Shown here in pieces: positions 16,495 to 24,028 of a stretch of DNA of 31,564 bases; position 1 is the first letter of the stretch, and each line of letters opens with the position of its first letter. The notes beneath the pieces are model-generated. The model made no database searches. It had not been told where the DNA came from and saw only the letters and a list, made by a program, of their open reading frames with translations. Both the position numbers and the translations under genes were made by a program. The DNA is from Flavobacteriales bacterium UBA2619 (GTDB lineage: Bacteria; Bacteroidota; Bacteroidia; Flavobacteriales_D; Sanyastnellaceae), in assembly GCA_002339135.1 (NCBI GenBank), contig DDJR01000012.1, positions 1 through 31,564 on the forward strand, in the 5' to 3' direction.

Positions 16495-17727
16495 TTAAGC
16501 TCCCATCCGCACTTTGAGATCGGAATCAATCGCTTCTAAGAACCCTTCTGTTGTAAGCCAGTGCTCAGAAGTCATGTCCTTCTTGTGAATGAGAAGTGCA
16601 AGGTCTTTCGTCATGCGTCCGCTTTCAACAACATCTATGCAAACCTGTTCGAGTGTGTCAGCAAAATTTCTCAAATCGTCATTTCCATCAAGCTTCCCAC
16701 GGAAGTTTAACCCACGAGTCCAAGCAAAGATCGAAGCGATTGGATTTGTAGATGTTTTATTTCCCTTCTGGTGCTCTCTATAGTGTCTGGTAACAGTGCC
16801 ATGTGCAGCTTCAGCTTCCATTGTTTTGCCATCAGGAGTCACAAGCACAGATGTCATCAGTCCGAGTGACCCAAAGCCTTGGGCTACAGTGTCAGACTGA
16901 ACATCTCCGTCGTAGTTCTTGCAAGCCCAAATAAACCCACCGCTCCACTTCATCGCAGCAGCTACCATGTCATCAATCAGACGATGCTCGTAGGTGATTC
17001 CTGCATCAGCAAACTTCTGAGAGTAATCAGCATCGAAGACCTCTTGGAAGATGTCCTTGAAGCGTCCGTCGTATGCTTTTAAGATTGTATTCTTAGTAGA
17101 GAGGTAAAGTGGCCACTTCTTTGTCAGAGCTTGATTCATACAAGAATGTGCAAAGCCATAGATGCTTTCGTCTGTGTTGTACATACTCATTGCCACTCCG
17201 CCAGCACCTTCAAAATTAAAGACTGTCCATTCTTTTGTTTCTCCTCCATCTTTTGGAGTGAAAGACATTTTCAGAGTGCCCTTTTCTTTAATGACAGTGT
17301 CAGTCGCTTTGTACTGATCCCCGAATGCATGACGTCCGATACAAATGGGCTCAGTCCATCCTGGAACAAGCCTTGGAACATTTTTCATAATAATAGGCTC
17401 GCGGAAAACAGTTCCGCCAATGATGTTTCTGAGTGTCCCATTTGGAGAGCGCCACATTTTTTTGAGCCCAAATTCTTCAACTCTGTCTTCATCAGGGGTG
17501 ATTGTCGCACACTTAATACCTACGTGATATTTGTTAATCGCATCAGCAGCATCAATTGTGATTTGGTCATTCGTTTCATCACGTTTCTCTATTCCCAAGT
17601 CATAATAGAGCAGTTCGATATCTAGGTAAGGTAGAATTAACTTATCCTTGATGAACTGCCAAATAATGCGAGTCATCTCATCGCCATCGATTTCTACAAC
17701 CGGGTTGTTTACTTTAATTTTTTCCAT
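16495..17727 (-). CDS. icd: NADP-dependent isocitrate dehydrogenase (eukaryote-like, subfamily II)
   Basis: TCA-cycle enzyme that oxidises and decarboxylates isocitrate to 2-oxoglutarate with NADP+. It has 410 aa, the length of the dimeric eukaryote-like subfamily. Seen: VVEIDGDEMTRIIW at the N-terminus, substrate loop SPNGTLRNIIGGTVFREPI, YDGDVQSDTVAQGFGSLGLM (metal and cofactor region) and EAAHGTVTRHYREHQKG, which carries the NADP-specific residues. This differs from E. coli Icd, which belongs to subfamily I. It starts 12 bases after ndk, so the two are probably cotranscribed, and ends before a strong intrinsic terminator. The linkage with acnB in the same window supplies two successive TCA steps. 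Confidence 0.95.
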   Translation of the reverse strand: MEKIKVNNPVVEIDGDEMTRIIWQFIKDKLILPYLDIELLYYDLGIEKRDETNDQITIDAADAINKYHVGIKCATITPDEDRVEEFGLKKMWRSPNGTLRNIIGGTVFREPIIMKNVPRLVPGWTEPICIGRHAFGDQYKATDTVIKEKGTLKMSFTPKDGGETKEWTVFNFEGAGGVAMSMYNTDESIYGFAHSCMNQALTKKWPLYLSTKNTILKAYDGRFKDIFQEVFDADYSQKFADAGITYEHRLIDDMVAAAMKWSGGFIWACKNYDGDVQSDTVAQGFGSLGLMTSVLVTPDGKTMEAEAAHGTVTRHYREHQKGNKTSTNPIASIFAWTRGLNFRGKLDGNDDLRNFADTLEQVCIDVVESGRMTKDLALLIHKKDMTSEHWLTTEGFLEAIDSDLKVRMGA

Positions 17728-17739
17728 AAAAATCTATCT

Positions 17740-18159
17740 TTACGCTTCTTCACATTCACTGAAGTAGAAACGACCCTCGATTTGAGCGTTTTCATCTGAA
17801 TCAGAACCGTGAACAGCGTTGGCAGAGATACTCTCAGCGAAGTCAGCCCTGATCGTCCCAGGCGCTGCATCAGCAGGGTTTGTTGCTCCAATGAGCTCGC
17901 GGAAAGATGCAACTGCATCGTCTTTTTCTAGAATCATTGCAACGATAGGCCCTGATGTCATGTACTCAACAAGGTCACCATAGAAAGGTCGTTCAGAGTG
18001 AACAGCGTAAAAAGCCTCAGCATGGGCTTTTGAAAGCTGCGTCCATTTCATTGCCTTAATTGAGAAACCTGCCTCAATCATGCGGTCAATAATTTTTCCT
18101 GTGTTGCCAGCTCCGGTAGCGTCCGGCTTGAGCATTGTAAATGTGCGATTTGTCGCCAT
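17740..18159 (-). CDS. ndk: Nucleoside diphosphate kinase
   Basis: Transfers the gamma-phosphate of ATP to nucleoside diphosphates through a phosphohistidine intermediate, balancing NTP and dNTP pools. It has 139 aa, the standard length. Seen: start RTFTMLKPDAT, ATP-binding residues around K11, and catalytic H117 in NAVHGSDS, which is the family signature. An exact -7 box 22 bases upstream gives a short leader of about 18 nt. It is the first gene of an apparent ndk-icd operon. The C-terminus ends in an acidic FSECEEA. Confidence 0.97.
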   Translation of the reverse strand: MATNRTFTMLKPDATGAGNTGKIIDRMIEAGFSIKAMKWTQLSKAHAEAFYAVHSERPFYGDLVEYMTSGPIVAMILEKDDAVASFRELIGATNPADAAPGTIRADFAESISANAVHGSDSDENAQIEGRFYFSECEEA

Positions 18160-18181
18160 AAGAGTGTTTTTTAATGGGGTT

Positions 18182-18189
18182 CAAAAGTA
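18182..18189 (-). promoter_or_regulatory. -7 promoter box of ndk
   Basis: The minus strand reads TACTTTTG, an exact TAnnTTTG match, 22 bases before the ndk ATG at 18159. No clear -33 element is seen. Confidence 0.55.
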
Positions 18190-18224
18190 CAACGTTCTTT
18201 TCGAATACTCTTTGATTTTCGCCT

Positions 18225-18232
18225 TATATTTA
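18225..18232 (+). promoter_or_regulatory. Possible -7 box of the pspC-like gene
   Basis: Reads TATATTTA, one mismatch from TAnnTTTG, 28 bases before the ATG at 18261. The surroundings are AT-rich, so a chance match is likely enough that this stays tentative. Confidence 0.25.
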
Positions 18233-18260
18233 TCATTAAGTACAATACTTAAAGATAAAA

Positions 18261-18437
18261 ATGCATAAACTAAGAAGACGGAAATACGGCAAAGAAGTAG
18301 CTGGGGTATGTGTTGGATTGGCTGAATACTATGATCTGCCAGTTCGGAATGTTAGATTTGCATTTGTTTTTTTCTCTGTTGCAGGTTTTGGTGCTGCTAT
18401 TTACATTTCTCTTTGGATTCTTTTACCTAAAGGCTAA
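18261..18437 (+). CDS. PspC domain membrane protein (58 aa)
   Basis: Small stand-alone PspC domain. Seen: a very basic start MHKLRRRKYGKEVAGVCVGL, the AEYYDLPVRNVRFAFV segment typical of PspC (family pattern: basic start, AGVCGGLAEYF, D-variant-VR-x-xF), one TM segment at about 32-55, and the end ISLWILLPKG, matching the usual PspC terminus (YxxLWxxLP). Family members are envelope-stress sensors or membrane-binding regulators; in enterobacteria PspC recruits PspA. No PspA or PspB homologue is adjacent, so its role here is unknown. In this family CGGL is usual; here it is CVGL. It converges on the RecD-like helicase with a 22-base gap. Confidence 0.85.
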   Translation: MHKLRRRKYGKEVAGVCVGLAEYYDLPVRNVRFAFVFFSVAGFGAAIYISLWILLPKG

Positions 18438-18459
18438 CCTTCCATTACACCAAATTGGA

Positions 18460-19923
18460 TCAATTTATATCTTCCGTTTGTGATGAAACCTCAGTAAAAA
18501 ACTGATCATTGAAATTCAAGAGGTAGAGTTCTTTTTCCGCCCTTGTAAAAGCAGTGTAAAGCCACCTAAGCCAATCCTTGTTGAGCATCTCTTCAGTAAG
18601 ATACCCTTGGTCTAAAATCACTGCAGGCCACTGTCCACCCTGAGCTTTGTGACATGTTAGACTGTATGCAAACTTCACTTGAAGCGCTCTGTAACACGGA
18701 TCGGAAATAACTGCTTTGTGTATGGCTGATTTTGTGCGAAGTCCAGCGTGATCTTCAGCAATTGAACGATACAGCGCTTTGCTGTCTGATTGAGGAAGCG
18801 AAGGGCGTGGGTCGTGCAATAGGCTTAGCAGAATTGTTACTGAAAAGGATGGGTAGTCGGGAAAGTCAGATAAGATTAAGTCAACTTCAGCAAACTCATG
18901 TCCGTACCTTTTAAATCTGGATCCAATTCTAGCGACTTCCAGCATGTCACCATTTGCGATTAAATCAATGGGCAATTCTTTGTGCTCTTTGAGCCAATAA
19001 TAATCATTTCTCACCACCATTAATCGATCACCGGCATTGATGTCATCTTCTTGCCACAAAACCCGAGAGCGGATTTGACCATTAAATAGAACAGCTCTTT
19101 TGTTGGATCTGGTAACAACAATGACGCCTTCTTCCCCATAACGACCATGCAGAGTTTCTAAGGTTTCCTGAAGCTCTAAACCTGGCAGTCTCACAACATC
19201 AGGTCCGGAGCCAAGGTCGATGTGGGGGAAGTTGGTTTTTCCATCATCACCAGCTTGTTCAATACACAAGCGCAATGCATGCGCATTTGCGAGTATGCTG
19301 CTGTCGAGCTCTTGCCTCACAACCTCCGTAAGTTCAACAGTTGCTATGGTTAAGTTGTGCATAGATGCGAGTCGAGACTCCTGAAGAGCGGGGCTTGAGG
19401 AACACCCGACCGGCGGTAATTGAGCGTCATCACCAACAAGAACAAGCCTGCAATCCACTCCTGAAAAAACATATTCGAGTAAATCGTCCAAGAGGTTAGT
19501 TACAAGGCCACTTGTCTCACCTATCATCGATGCCTCGTCGACAATGAACACTGTTTTCTTAAATTTATGGGCAGCGATTTTGTAACCGTCTGATCCATCG
19601 GGACGTTTTGCTCCCGTATATATTTTCCTGTGTATGGTTGAAGCGTTAATTCCGCTGTAGGATGCCATCACTTTTGCCGCCCGCCCTGTTGGGGCTAGCA
19701 GCACAGTTGTCATGCGTAACTCTCTTAATGTCCTGACGATCGCGCCAATTGACGTGGTTTTACCTGTTCCAGCATATCCTTTAATAATTAAAGTACAACG
19801 GGGTTTTTCAGACAACGAGAATTTAGAAAAAACATGCACAAGTCTCTCCTGACCCTGAGTTGGAGTGTGTGGAAATTGGGACCGGAGTCTAGAGGCAAGC
19901 TCCTTGGGAGTGTAACTTAACAT
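18460..19923 (-). CDS. RecD-like ATP-dependent DNA helicase (SF1, UvrD_C_2 domain)
   Basis: Superfamily 1B helicase of the RecD2/Pif1-like group, probably unwinding DNA 5' to 3' during repair or replication restart; 487 aa. Seen: Walker A GYAGTGKTT (49-57), motif Ia LAPTGRAAK (77-84), motif II VDEAS (128-132), motif III VGDDAQLPPVG, and C-terminal motifs AYSLTCHKAQGGQW and WLYTAFTRAEKELYLL (motifs V-VI, UvrD_C_2). It lacks the N-terminal helix-hairpin-helix region of RecD2 and has no RecB or RecC neighbours. Comparable short RecD-like helicases occur widely in Bacteroidota. A TAACTTCG box lies 7 bases before the ATG. Confidence 0.9.
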   Translation of the reverse strand: MLSYTPKELASRLRSQFPHTPTQGQERLVHVFSKFSLSEKPRCTLIIKGYAGTGKTTSIGAIVRTLRELRMTTVLLAPTGRAAKVMASYSGINASTIHRKIYTGAKRPDGSDGYKIAAHKFKKTVFIVDEASMIGETSGLVTNLLDDLLEYVFSGVDCRLVLVGDDAQLPPVGCSSSPALQESRLASMHNLTIATVELTEVVRQELDSSILANAHALRLCIEQAGDDGKTNFPHIDLGSGPDVVRLPGLELQETLETLHGRYGEEGVIVVTRSNKRAVLFNGQIRSRVLWQEDDINAGDRLMVVRNDYYWLKEHKELPIDLIANGDMLEVARIGSRFKRYGHEFAEVDLILSDFPDYPSFSVTILLSLLHDPRPSLPQSDSKALYRSIAEDHAGLRTKSAIHKAVISDPCYRALQVKFAYSLTCHKAQGGQWPAVILDQGYLTEEMLNKDWLRWLYTAFTRAEKELYLLNFNDQFFTEVSSQTEDIN

Positions 19924-19930
19924 TCACAGG

Positions 19931-19938
19931 CGAAGTTA
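19931..19938 (-). promoter_or_regulatory. Candidate -7 box (TTCG variant) of the RecD-like helicase gene
   Basis: The minus strand reads TAACTTCG, one base from TAnnTTTG and the same octamer as before rsfS. It lies 7 bases before the ATG at 19923, implying a nearly leaderless mRNA. Confidence 0.35.
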
Positions 19939-19974
19939 CAGGCGCTAGGCTTATGTATTGCGCAAAGTATGTTG

Positions 19975-19982
19975 TAGTTTCG
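19975..19982 (+). promoter_or_regulatory. Candidate -7 box (TTCG variant) of the 20003-24028 operon
   Basis: Reads TAGTTTCG, one base from TAnnTTTG, 20 bases before the ATG at 20003. It would drive the operon ending with coaD and the thioredoxin-like gene. Confidence 0.35.
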
Positions 19983-20002
19983 TTGCTCGAAATATAATTT
20001 TT

Positions 20003-20884
20003 ATGAATAAGAATAACATAGACTTAGGTAAGTACGTCATTTCTGCATTTTTACTCCTATCTGGTTCCGTTTCTGTGGTAAAATTTTTACTTGGAGACGC
20101 ACTTGAAAGCCAGCCTTGGGGGATGTTTTTTGCTGGATTAGCTCTCATTTTTGTGGGTGTAATCGCACTTCCATCTGTACTCGATAAAATCAACACGAAG
20201 GATTACAAGTGGTTGCTTGTTGTCGGAGTTTTAGGTTCTTTGGGTTTGTCATTGTCTGTTGTCATGTCTGTGAATGAGGAGATTGTGTTTCAAGAAACGA
20301 AGGTTCAGGTTCAAGCCCAAACCATTCAACGTTTAAAAGACATTCGTGAAAGCCAATTGTCTCACAAATCGATCTACGGTACTTATGCCTTGGATTTTGA
20401 TAGCCTTAAATCATTTATTAAAGCAGTTGTTGTTCCTGTAACATACAACATGGGTTCATTTCACGACACGTTGCCAGAAAGAAAAAGTTTTGAGAATGGT
20501 TATGTTATCAAGCGACTTGACTTAGATAGTATTTCTTCCATTATCGGTGTGACCCAATTGCAACTTTTATCAGACATTGAGGAGGACAACAGTCCTTTTA
20601 AAATTAGAGACACCACCTACACAAGTTTTTTTGCTGAAAACTTCACACAAGAAGAACGCATATCTTCAAAGCTTCCACTTTTTAAAATGAACGAAATGCC
20701 TTTTAATCCGTTAACAGGCGAACGTTTCATTATGAAAGTTGGGATTGTTGAAGTTGGAGGACTTTGGCAACCTACTTTGTTGGTGCAAGACCCAACACCT
20801 TTCGGCAGAGAGAAGGTGAAGAAAGACACGTTAAGTTTCGGGTCAATTTCCGAAGCGCACACAGATGGAAACTGGCGAAACTGA
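20003..20884 (+). CDS. Bacteroidota-type membrane protein with pseudopilin-like segment, unknown function
   Basis: 293 aa. Seen: three hydrophobic segments at about 10-29, 36-54 and 67-87, then a soluble region beginning with a helix VQVQAQTIQRLKDIRESQLSHKS followed by YGTYALDFDSLKSFI. That RLxDIRxxQ...GxYxxxFDxL pattern matches a conserved Bacteroidota family I recall next to DUF3822 and rsmD, and loosely recalls the head helix and first strand of type IV pilins. No enzymatic motif is visible. The ATG at 20003 is chosen; an upstream in-frame start at 19958 would fall before the promoter box. The 3' end overlaps the DUF3822 gene by 20 bases, so the two are likely translationally coupled. The link to pilin-like proteins is inference. 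Confidence 0.72.
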   Translation: MNKNNIDLGKYVISAFLLLSGSVSVVKFLLGDALESQPWGMFFAGLALIFVGVIALPSVLDKINTKDYKWLLVVGVLGSLGLSLSVVMSVNEEIVFQETKVQVQAQTIQRLKDIRESQLSHKSIYGTYALDFDSLKSFIKAVVVPVTYNMGSFHDTLPERKSFENGYVIKRLDLDSISSIIGVTQLQLLSDIEEDNSPFKIRDTTYTSFFAENFTQEERISSKLPLFKMNEMPFNPLTGERFIMKVGIVEVGGLWQPTLLVQDPTPFGREKVKKDTLSFGSISEAHTDGNWRN

Positions 20885-21671
20885 TCAAGTCATTGAGACA
20901 AAAGTTGCCCCATTCGGTTTGTTGCTGAGATGGGACGGGTTCGAAGTGCAATGGGCTTGGATGTCGAAAAAAAATGAAGTTGTAAATTATACATTCGGCT
21001 CGCGCGAGGTCACTCAGCCCTCTATGCTTCCAGAAGTTATTAGGGCTTTGAAAAGCAGGTCTAAAGCTTTAGAAACAGTGGTCTATTCCCGAAGATATTC
21101 TCCTGTAACAATGCTCCCAGCTGTTGTGCTTCAGGACAGTGAAGAATCTGCATCCATGTGGTTTGATTTTCACAATGCTGTGGCTTTGGATGCATCAGGA
21201 TCTGTTCACCATTCTTTGTTGCGTCAGCAGCATTTAGAGTCTGTAGAAGGTGAGCCTGTTTTTATCGAAAAAACAGATGAAAATTGGGAGTTTGCTGTCA
21301 TCAAATCTTTTCCGCAAGCCAGAGGTGTTATCAATCGAGCAGCTTTCATGAAGATCGCCGTTGCCGATTCAAGAAATAAGTTGGGCAAGTGGGTAGTTCG
21401 AGTAGATGTTGGAAAAAGGGGGGCGGATTTTGTAGCTGCTTTCGGTGGTAAAGCGATTTGGTCCGGATACTCAGAAGGAGGGGATATTGAGGGTATGCTC
21501 TACAATATTGTGAACGTAATGCACCGAGATGGAAAGGGGCCTAAAGACTTAATTGTGCGAATATCAGGGTCAGGAGCTGTGGAGTTGAAATCTTCACTTT
21601 CAAGGTTTTTCACCGAGATACATCTTTGTGATGACGCAGAATGGGAAGGTTTAAAATCACTGGCATTATGA
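20865..21671 (+). CDS. DUF3822 family protein
   Basis: 268 aa, soluble, no signal peptide. I place it in DUF3822 from its position between the RLxDIR membrane protein and rsmD, and from the motif order: an N-terminal half ending near VEGEPVFIEK and a C-terminal half with VVRVDVGKRGADFVAAFGGKAIWSG followed by YNIVNVMH and LIVRISGSG. The alternation VDxGxxxxDFxxxFxGK and the Gly-rich turn resemble actin-like (ASKHA/PilM-type) half-domains, but this is inference. It overlaps the preceding gene by 20 bases, and its stop overlaps the rsmD start as ATGA. Cellular role unknown. Confidence 0.72.
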   Translation: METGETDQVIETKVAPFGLLLRWDGFEVQWAWMSKKNEVVNYTFGSREVTQPSMLPEVIRALKSRSKALETVVYSRRYSPVTMLPAVVLQDSEESASMWFDFHNAVALDASGSVHHSLLRQQHLESVEGEPVFIEKTDENWEFAVIKSFPQARGVINRAAFMKIAVADSRNKLGKWVVRVDVGKRGADFVAAFGGKAIWSGYSEGGDIEGMLYNIVNVMHRDGKGPKDLIVRISGSGAVELKSSLSRFFTEIHLCDDAEWEGLKSLAL

Positions 21672-22207
21672 GGGTTACAGGTGGGGAGTGGCGGGGCAGA
21701 CAATTGATGCCAGTACGGGGATTTCAGGGAAGGCCTACCACTGATTTCGGAAGGGAAGGATTGTTCAATTTGTTGAGCACGAGAATGGATTTAGAGGGAG
21801 CCCATGTCTTGGACTTGTTTGCAGGCACGGGTATGGTAAGTATTGGATGTGCTAGCAGAGGAGCAGGTTCAGTCACTTCAGTAGAAAAGCAGAACAGGTC
21901 ATGTAAGCAGATCAAGGAGCACTTTAAGACATTGGGTTACGACAAGTCATTTGTTGTCACGGGTGATTGCTTTTCGTTTCTTAAAAGGGCGACATCTTCA
22001 TTTGATTTTGTTTTTGCAGACCCGCCTTTTGAAATGAGTGATTTCAAAAAAATACCTGCCTGCGTTCAGAAATCAGGTGTTGTCAAGAAAGATGGCGTAT
22101 TCGTCTTAGAGCATGGAGAAAGGATGGTTTTCTCACAAGAGGCAGGATTTGTTGAAAGTAGAAAGTTTGGTCATGTTGTGTTTAGTTTCTTTAACTTCGA
22201 ATCATGA
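21668..22207 (+). CDS. rsmD: 16S rRNA (guanine(966)-N2)-methyltransferase RsmD
   Basis: SAM-dependent methyltransferase that makes m2G966 in 16S rRNA during 30S assembly. It has 179 aa, the usual size. Seen: start MRVTGGEWRGRQL, the SAM motif I VLDLFAGTGMVSIGCASRG, motif II VTSVEK, and catalytic motif IV ADPPF. RPTTDFGREGLFN matches the RPT(T/S)DxxREALFN signature. The start is the ATG at 21668, overlapping the DUF3822 stop by four bases; an upstream start at 21641 would only add a tail inside that gene. Coupled downstream to coaD, a gene order conserved in many bacteria. Confidence 0.95.
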   Translation: MRVTGGEWRGRQLMPVRGFQGRPTTDFGREGLFNLLSTRMDLEGAHVLDLFAGTGMVSIGCASRGAGSVTSVEKQNRSCKQIKEHFKTLGYDKSFVVTGDCFSFLKRATSSFDFVFADPPFEMSDFKKIPACVQKSGVVKKDGVFVLEHGERMVFSQEAGFVESRKFGHVVFSFFNFES

Positions 22208-22665
22208 GAAGAGCCGTTTTCCCAGGATCCTTCGATCCAATAACATTGGGACATGAAAACATCATCCGTAGAGCTTTGTCTATGTTTGATGAGATTGTCC
22301 TTGCTGTAGGAGTCAATACTTCGAAGAAAACAAGATTCACTTTAGATCAAAGGCTAGAGATGCTAAACCTTGTTTTTCAAGATGTGGCGCAAGTAAGAAT
22401 TGAAAGCTATCAAGGTTTAACCGTTAATTTCTGCGATGAAATTGATGCATCTTGGATGCTTAGGGGAGTGAGGAATGGAGGGGATTTTGAATACGAACGC
22501 ACCATCGCTCAAATGTCCAAAAGGCTGAACTCTTCTTTAGAAACAGTCATTCTCTTTACGGACCCAGAGTATGCAGCTATTTCTTCCTCAGTTGTGCGAG
22601 ATATTTTATCGAATGGTGGTGATATAAGTGAATTTGTTCCTCAAGCTGTTTTGAAATTTGTTTAA
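22204..22665 (+). CDS. coaD: Phosphopantetheine adenylyltransferase
   Basis: Penultimate step of coenzyme A synthesis: 4'-phosphopantetheine plus ATP to dephospho-CoA. It has 153 aa. Seen: nucleotidyltransferase motif FPGSFDPITLGHENII (the TxGH motif as TLGH), KKTRFTLDQRLEML, RGVRNGGDFEYE, and the C-terminal ISSSVVRDI motif (ISSTxxR-like). The start overlaps the rsmD stop by four bases (ATGA), and its last 8 bases overlap the proposed TTG start of the next gene. Confidence 0.97.
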   Translation: MRRAVFPGSFDPITLGHENIIRRALSMFDEIVLAVGVNTSKKTRFTLDQRLEMLNLVFQDVAQVRIESYQGLTVNFCDEIDASWMLRGVRNGGDFEYERTIAQMSKRLNSSLETVILFTDPEYAAISSSVVRDILSNGGDISEFVPQAVLKFV

Positions 22666-24028
22666 GACAGCAACAAAACTTCTACTGGTTCTGACAGCTC
22701 TGACTTTCTTCTCGAGCCCGATTTGTAGCCAAGAAGAAATCCCGGTTCAAATAAAAGGGTTTTCGGAAACCAGTTCCGAGATCCCTTCGTTTATTTATAT
22801 GTATGAAATTCTTGAAGGCGTTGTTGGAGTAAAGAAATTTGTAGACATCATCTCCGTTTCTGGTCAAGGTGAATTCTCTTTTCCACAACCACAAGAGTAT
22901 ACGAGAGTTTATGAGTTCGAAGCTCCTCCTTGGAGTTGGAAAGTTATGGTGAGAGCTAATGGTGTTGAGAAAGACACGCTTTCATTGTTCAAGCCCAGTG
23001 TAGGTGCAAGACGGTTGCGCGGGAATGCAGCACGCGCAGTTTGGGGAGAAAACCACCCTTCGATGCAATACGATTCATTGCGGATTTTGGCTTCTAAACT
23101 CGATGAATTGGTGTTGTATGACAGGATGATATTGTCCGGAGCTGTTGGAAGAGCAAGGTCATTGGCTGACACTTTCTACATTGATTCGGTGAACCAAGTT
23201 TTTGAGAATGCTTGTTTCAAATTGTTAGAATCTGAAGCGTTTCTTCAAGAGTTTTGTTATGCAGATTTAGTGAGATCTCGACTGTGGCAATGGAGAATAG
23301 ATTCTGGATGGGGGAGGGATAAATTAAAAAAGGTATGGTTGGAAGAAATGCATTTTGATACCTGCAGATCGAAGTTGCAAAAAGCGCGATCACCGGGCTG
23401 GTGTTCCTCTTGGATTGAGGTCCATGGAGATTGTTTTCTAGGGGTTGAGCATTTGGACTCTGTCCAGATGAACACTGCCGATTTAGATTTTGCCATGTGG
23501 TGGTGGGACCTGAAGAAGCCCAATTCGTTGGCTTCAGTTTGGTGGGAGCGACATGAAGATTCTCCACTCGCAAAGCTCCGTTCATTGAGAGGTATAGAGC
23601 TTTGGGGTGAAAATGATTTGGAGAGCGCCATTTGGACAACACCTTCTTCAGACTTAGTTCATGTGGATGAGCTGTTTGGTTCTTGGAGCGTTATTCTTGT
23701 TGTAAAAAACGGAAGTGGTACGAGCTTGACGGAGTGGAGTGCATTTCGAGCTGTTGAGAATTCTTTAAAGAGCAAACGAAAAAACCTTCAGTTCGTAGTT
23801 CTTTGTATCGACGGAACTCAGAAAGAATGGGACAGTTTGGTCTCAAAGCGCAAATCGGTCTCGGAAACACTGAGATGGGTGGGAGCGGATTGCCGTTGGT
23901 TAGATGGCTTAGGCATCACTTCTATGCCTCAAACAATCATTGTTTCTCCGAGTTTGAAGGTCCATTCTAACTCTTCATTAAGGCCAAGCAATGGCTTGGG
24001 TGGGGTGCTTTATAAGTTGCCTAGGTAG
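22658..24028 (+). CDS. Exported thioredoxin-fold protein lacking the CxxC active site
   Basis: 456 aa. Seen: signal peptide FKTATKLLLVLTALTFFSSPICSQEE; an N-terminal beta-rich part (about 30-115) resembling the DUF4369-like region of TlpA-type proteins; a helical middle; and a C-terminal thioredoxin-like domain from about 337 to 450, with strands GSWSVILVVK, LQFVVLCID and the cis-proline segment GITSMPQTIIVSP. Where TlpA proteins have WCxxC this one reads NGSGTSLTEW, so redox activity is not expected. The frame has no ATG near its beginning; the only start compatible with the signal peptide is TTG at 22658, overlapping coaD by 8 bases. Its 3' end overlaps the NUDIX gene by 8 bases. Function unknown. 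Confidence 0.78.
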   Translation: MFKTATKLLLVLTALTFFSSPICSQEEIPVQIKGFSETSSEIPSFIYMYEILEGVVGVKKFVDIISVSGQGEFSFPQPQEYTRVYEFEAPPWSWKVMVRANGVEKDTLSLFKPSVGARRLRGNAARAVWGENHPSMQYDSLRILASKLDELVLYDRMILSGAVGRARSLADTFYIDSVNQVFENACFKLLESEAFLQEFCYADLVRSRLWQWRIDSGWGRDKLKKVWLEEMHFDTCRSKLQKARSPGWCSSWIEVHGDCFLGVEHLDSVQMNTADLDFAMWWWDLKKPNSLASVWWERHEDSPLAKLRSLRGIELWGENDLESAIWTTPSSDLVHVDELFGSWSVILVVKNGSGTSLTEWSAFRAVENSLKSKRKNLQFVVLCIDGTQKEWDSLVSKRKSVSETLRWVGADCRWLDGLGITSMPQTIIVSPSLKVHSNSSLRPSNGLGGVLYKLPR

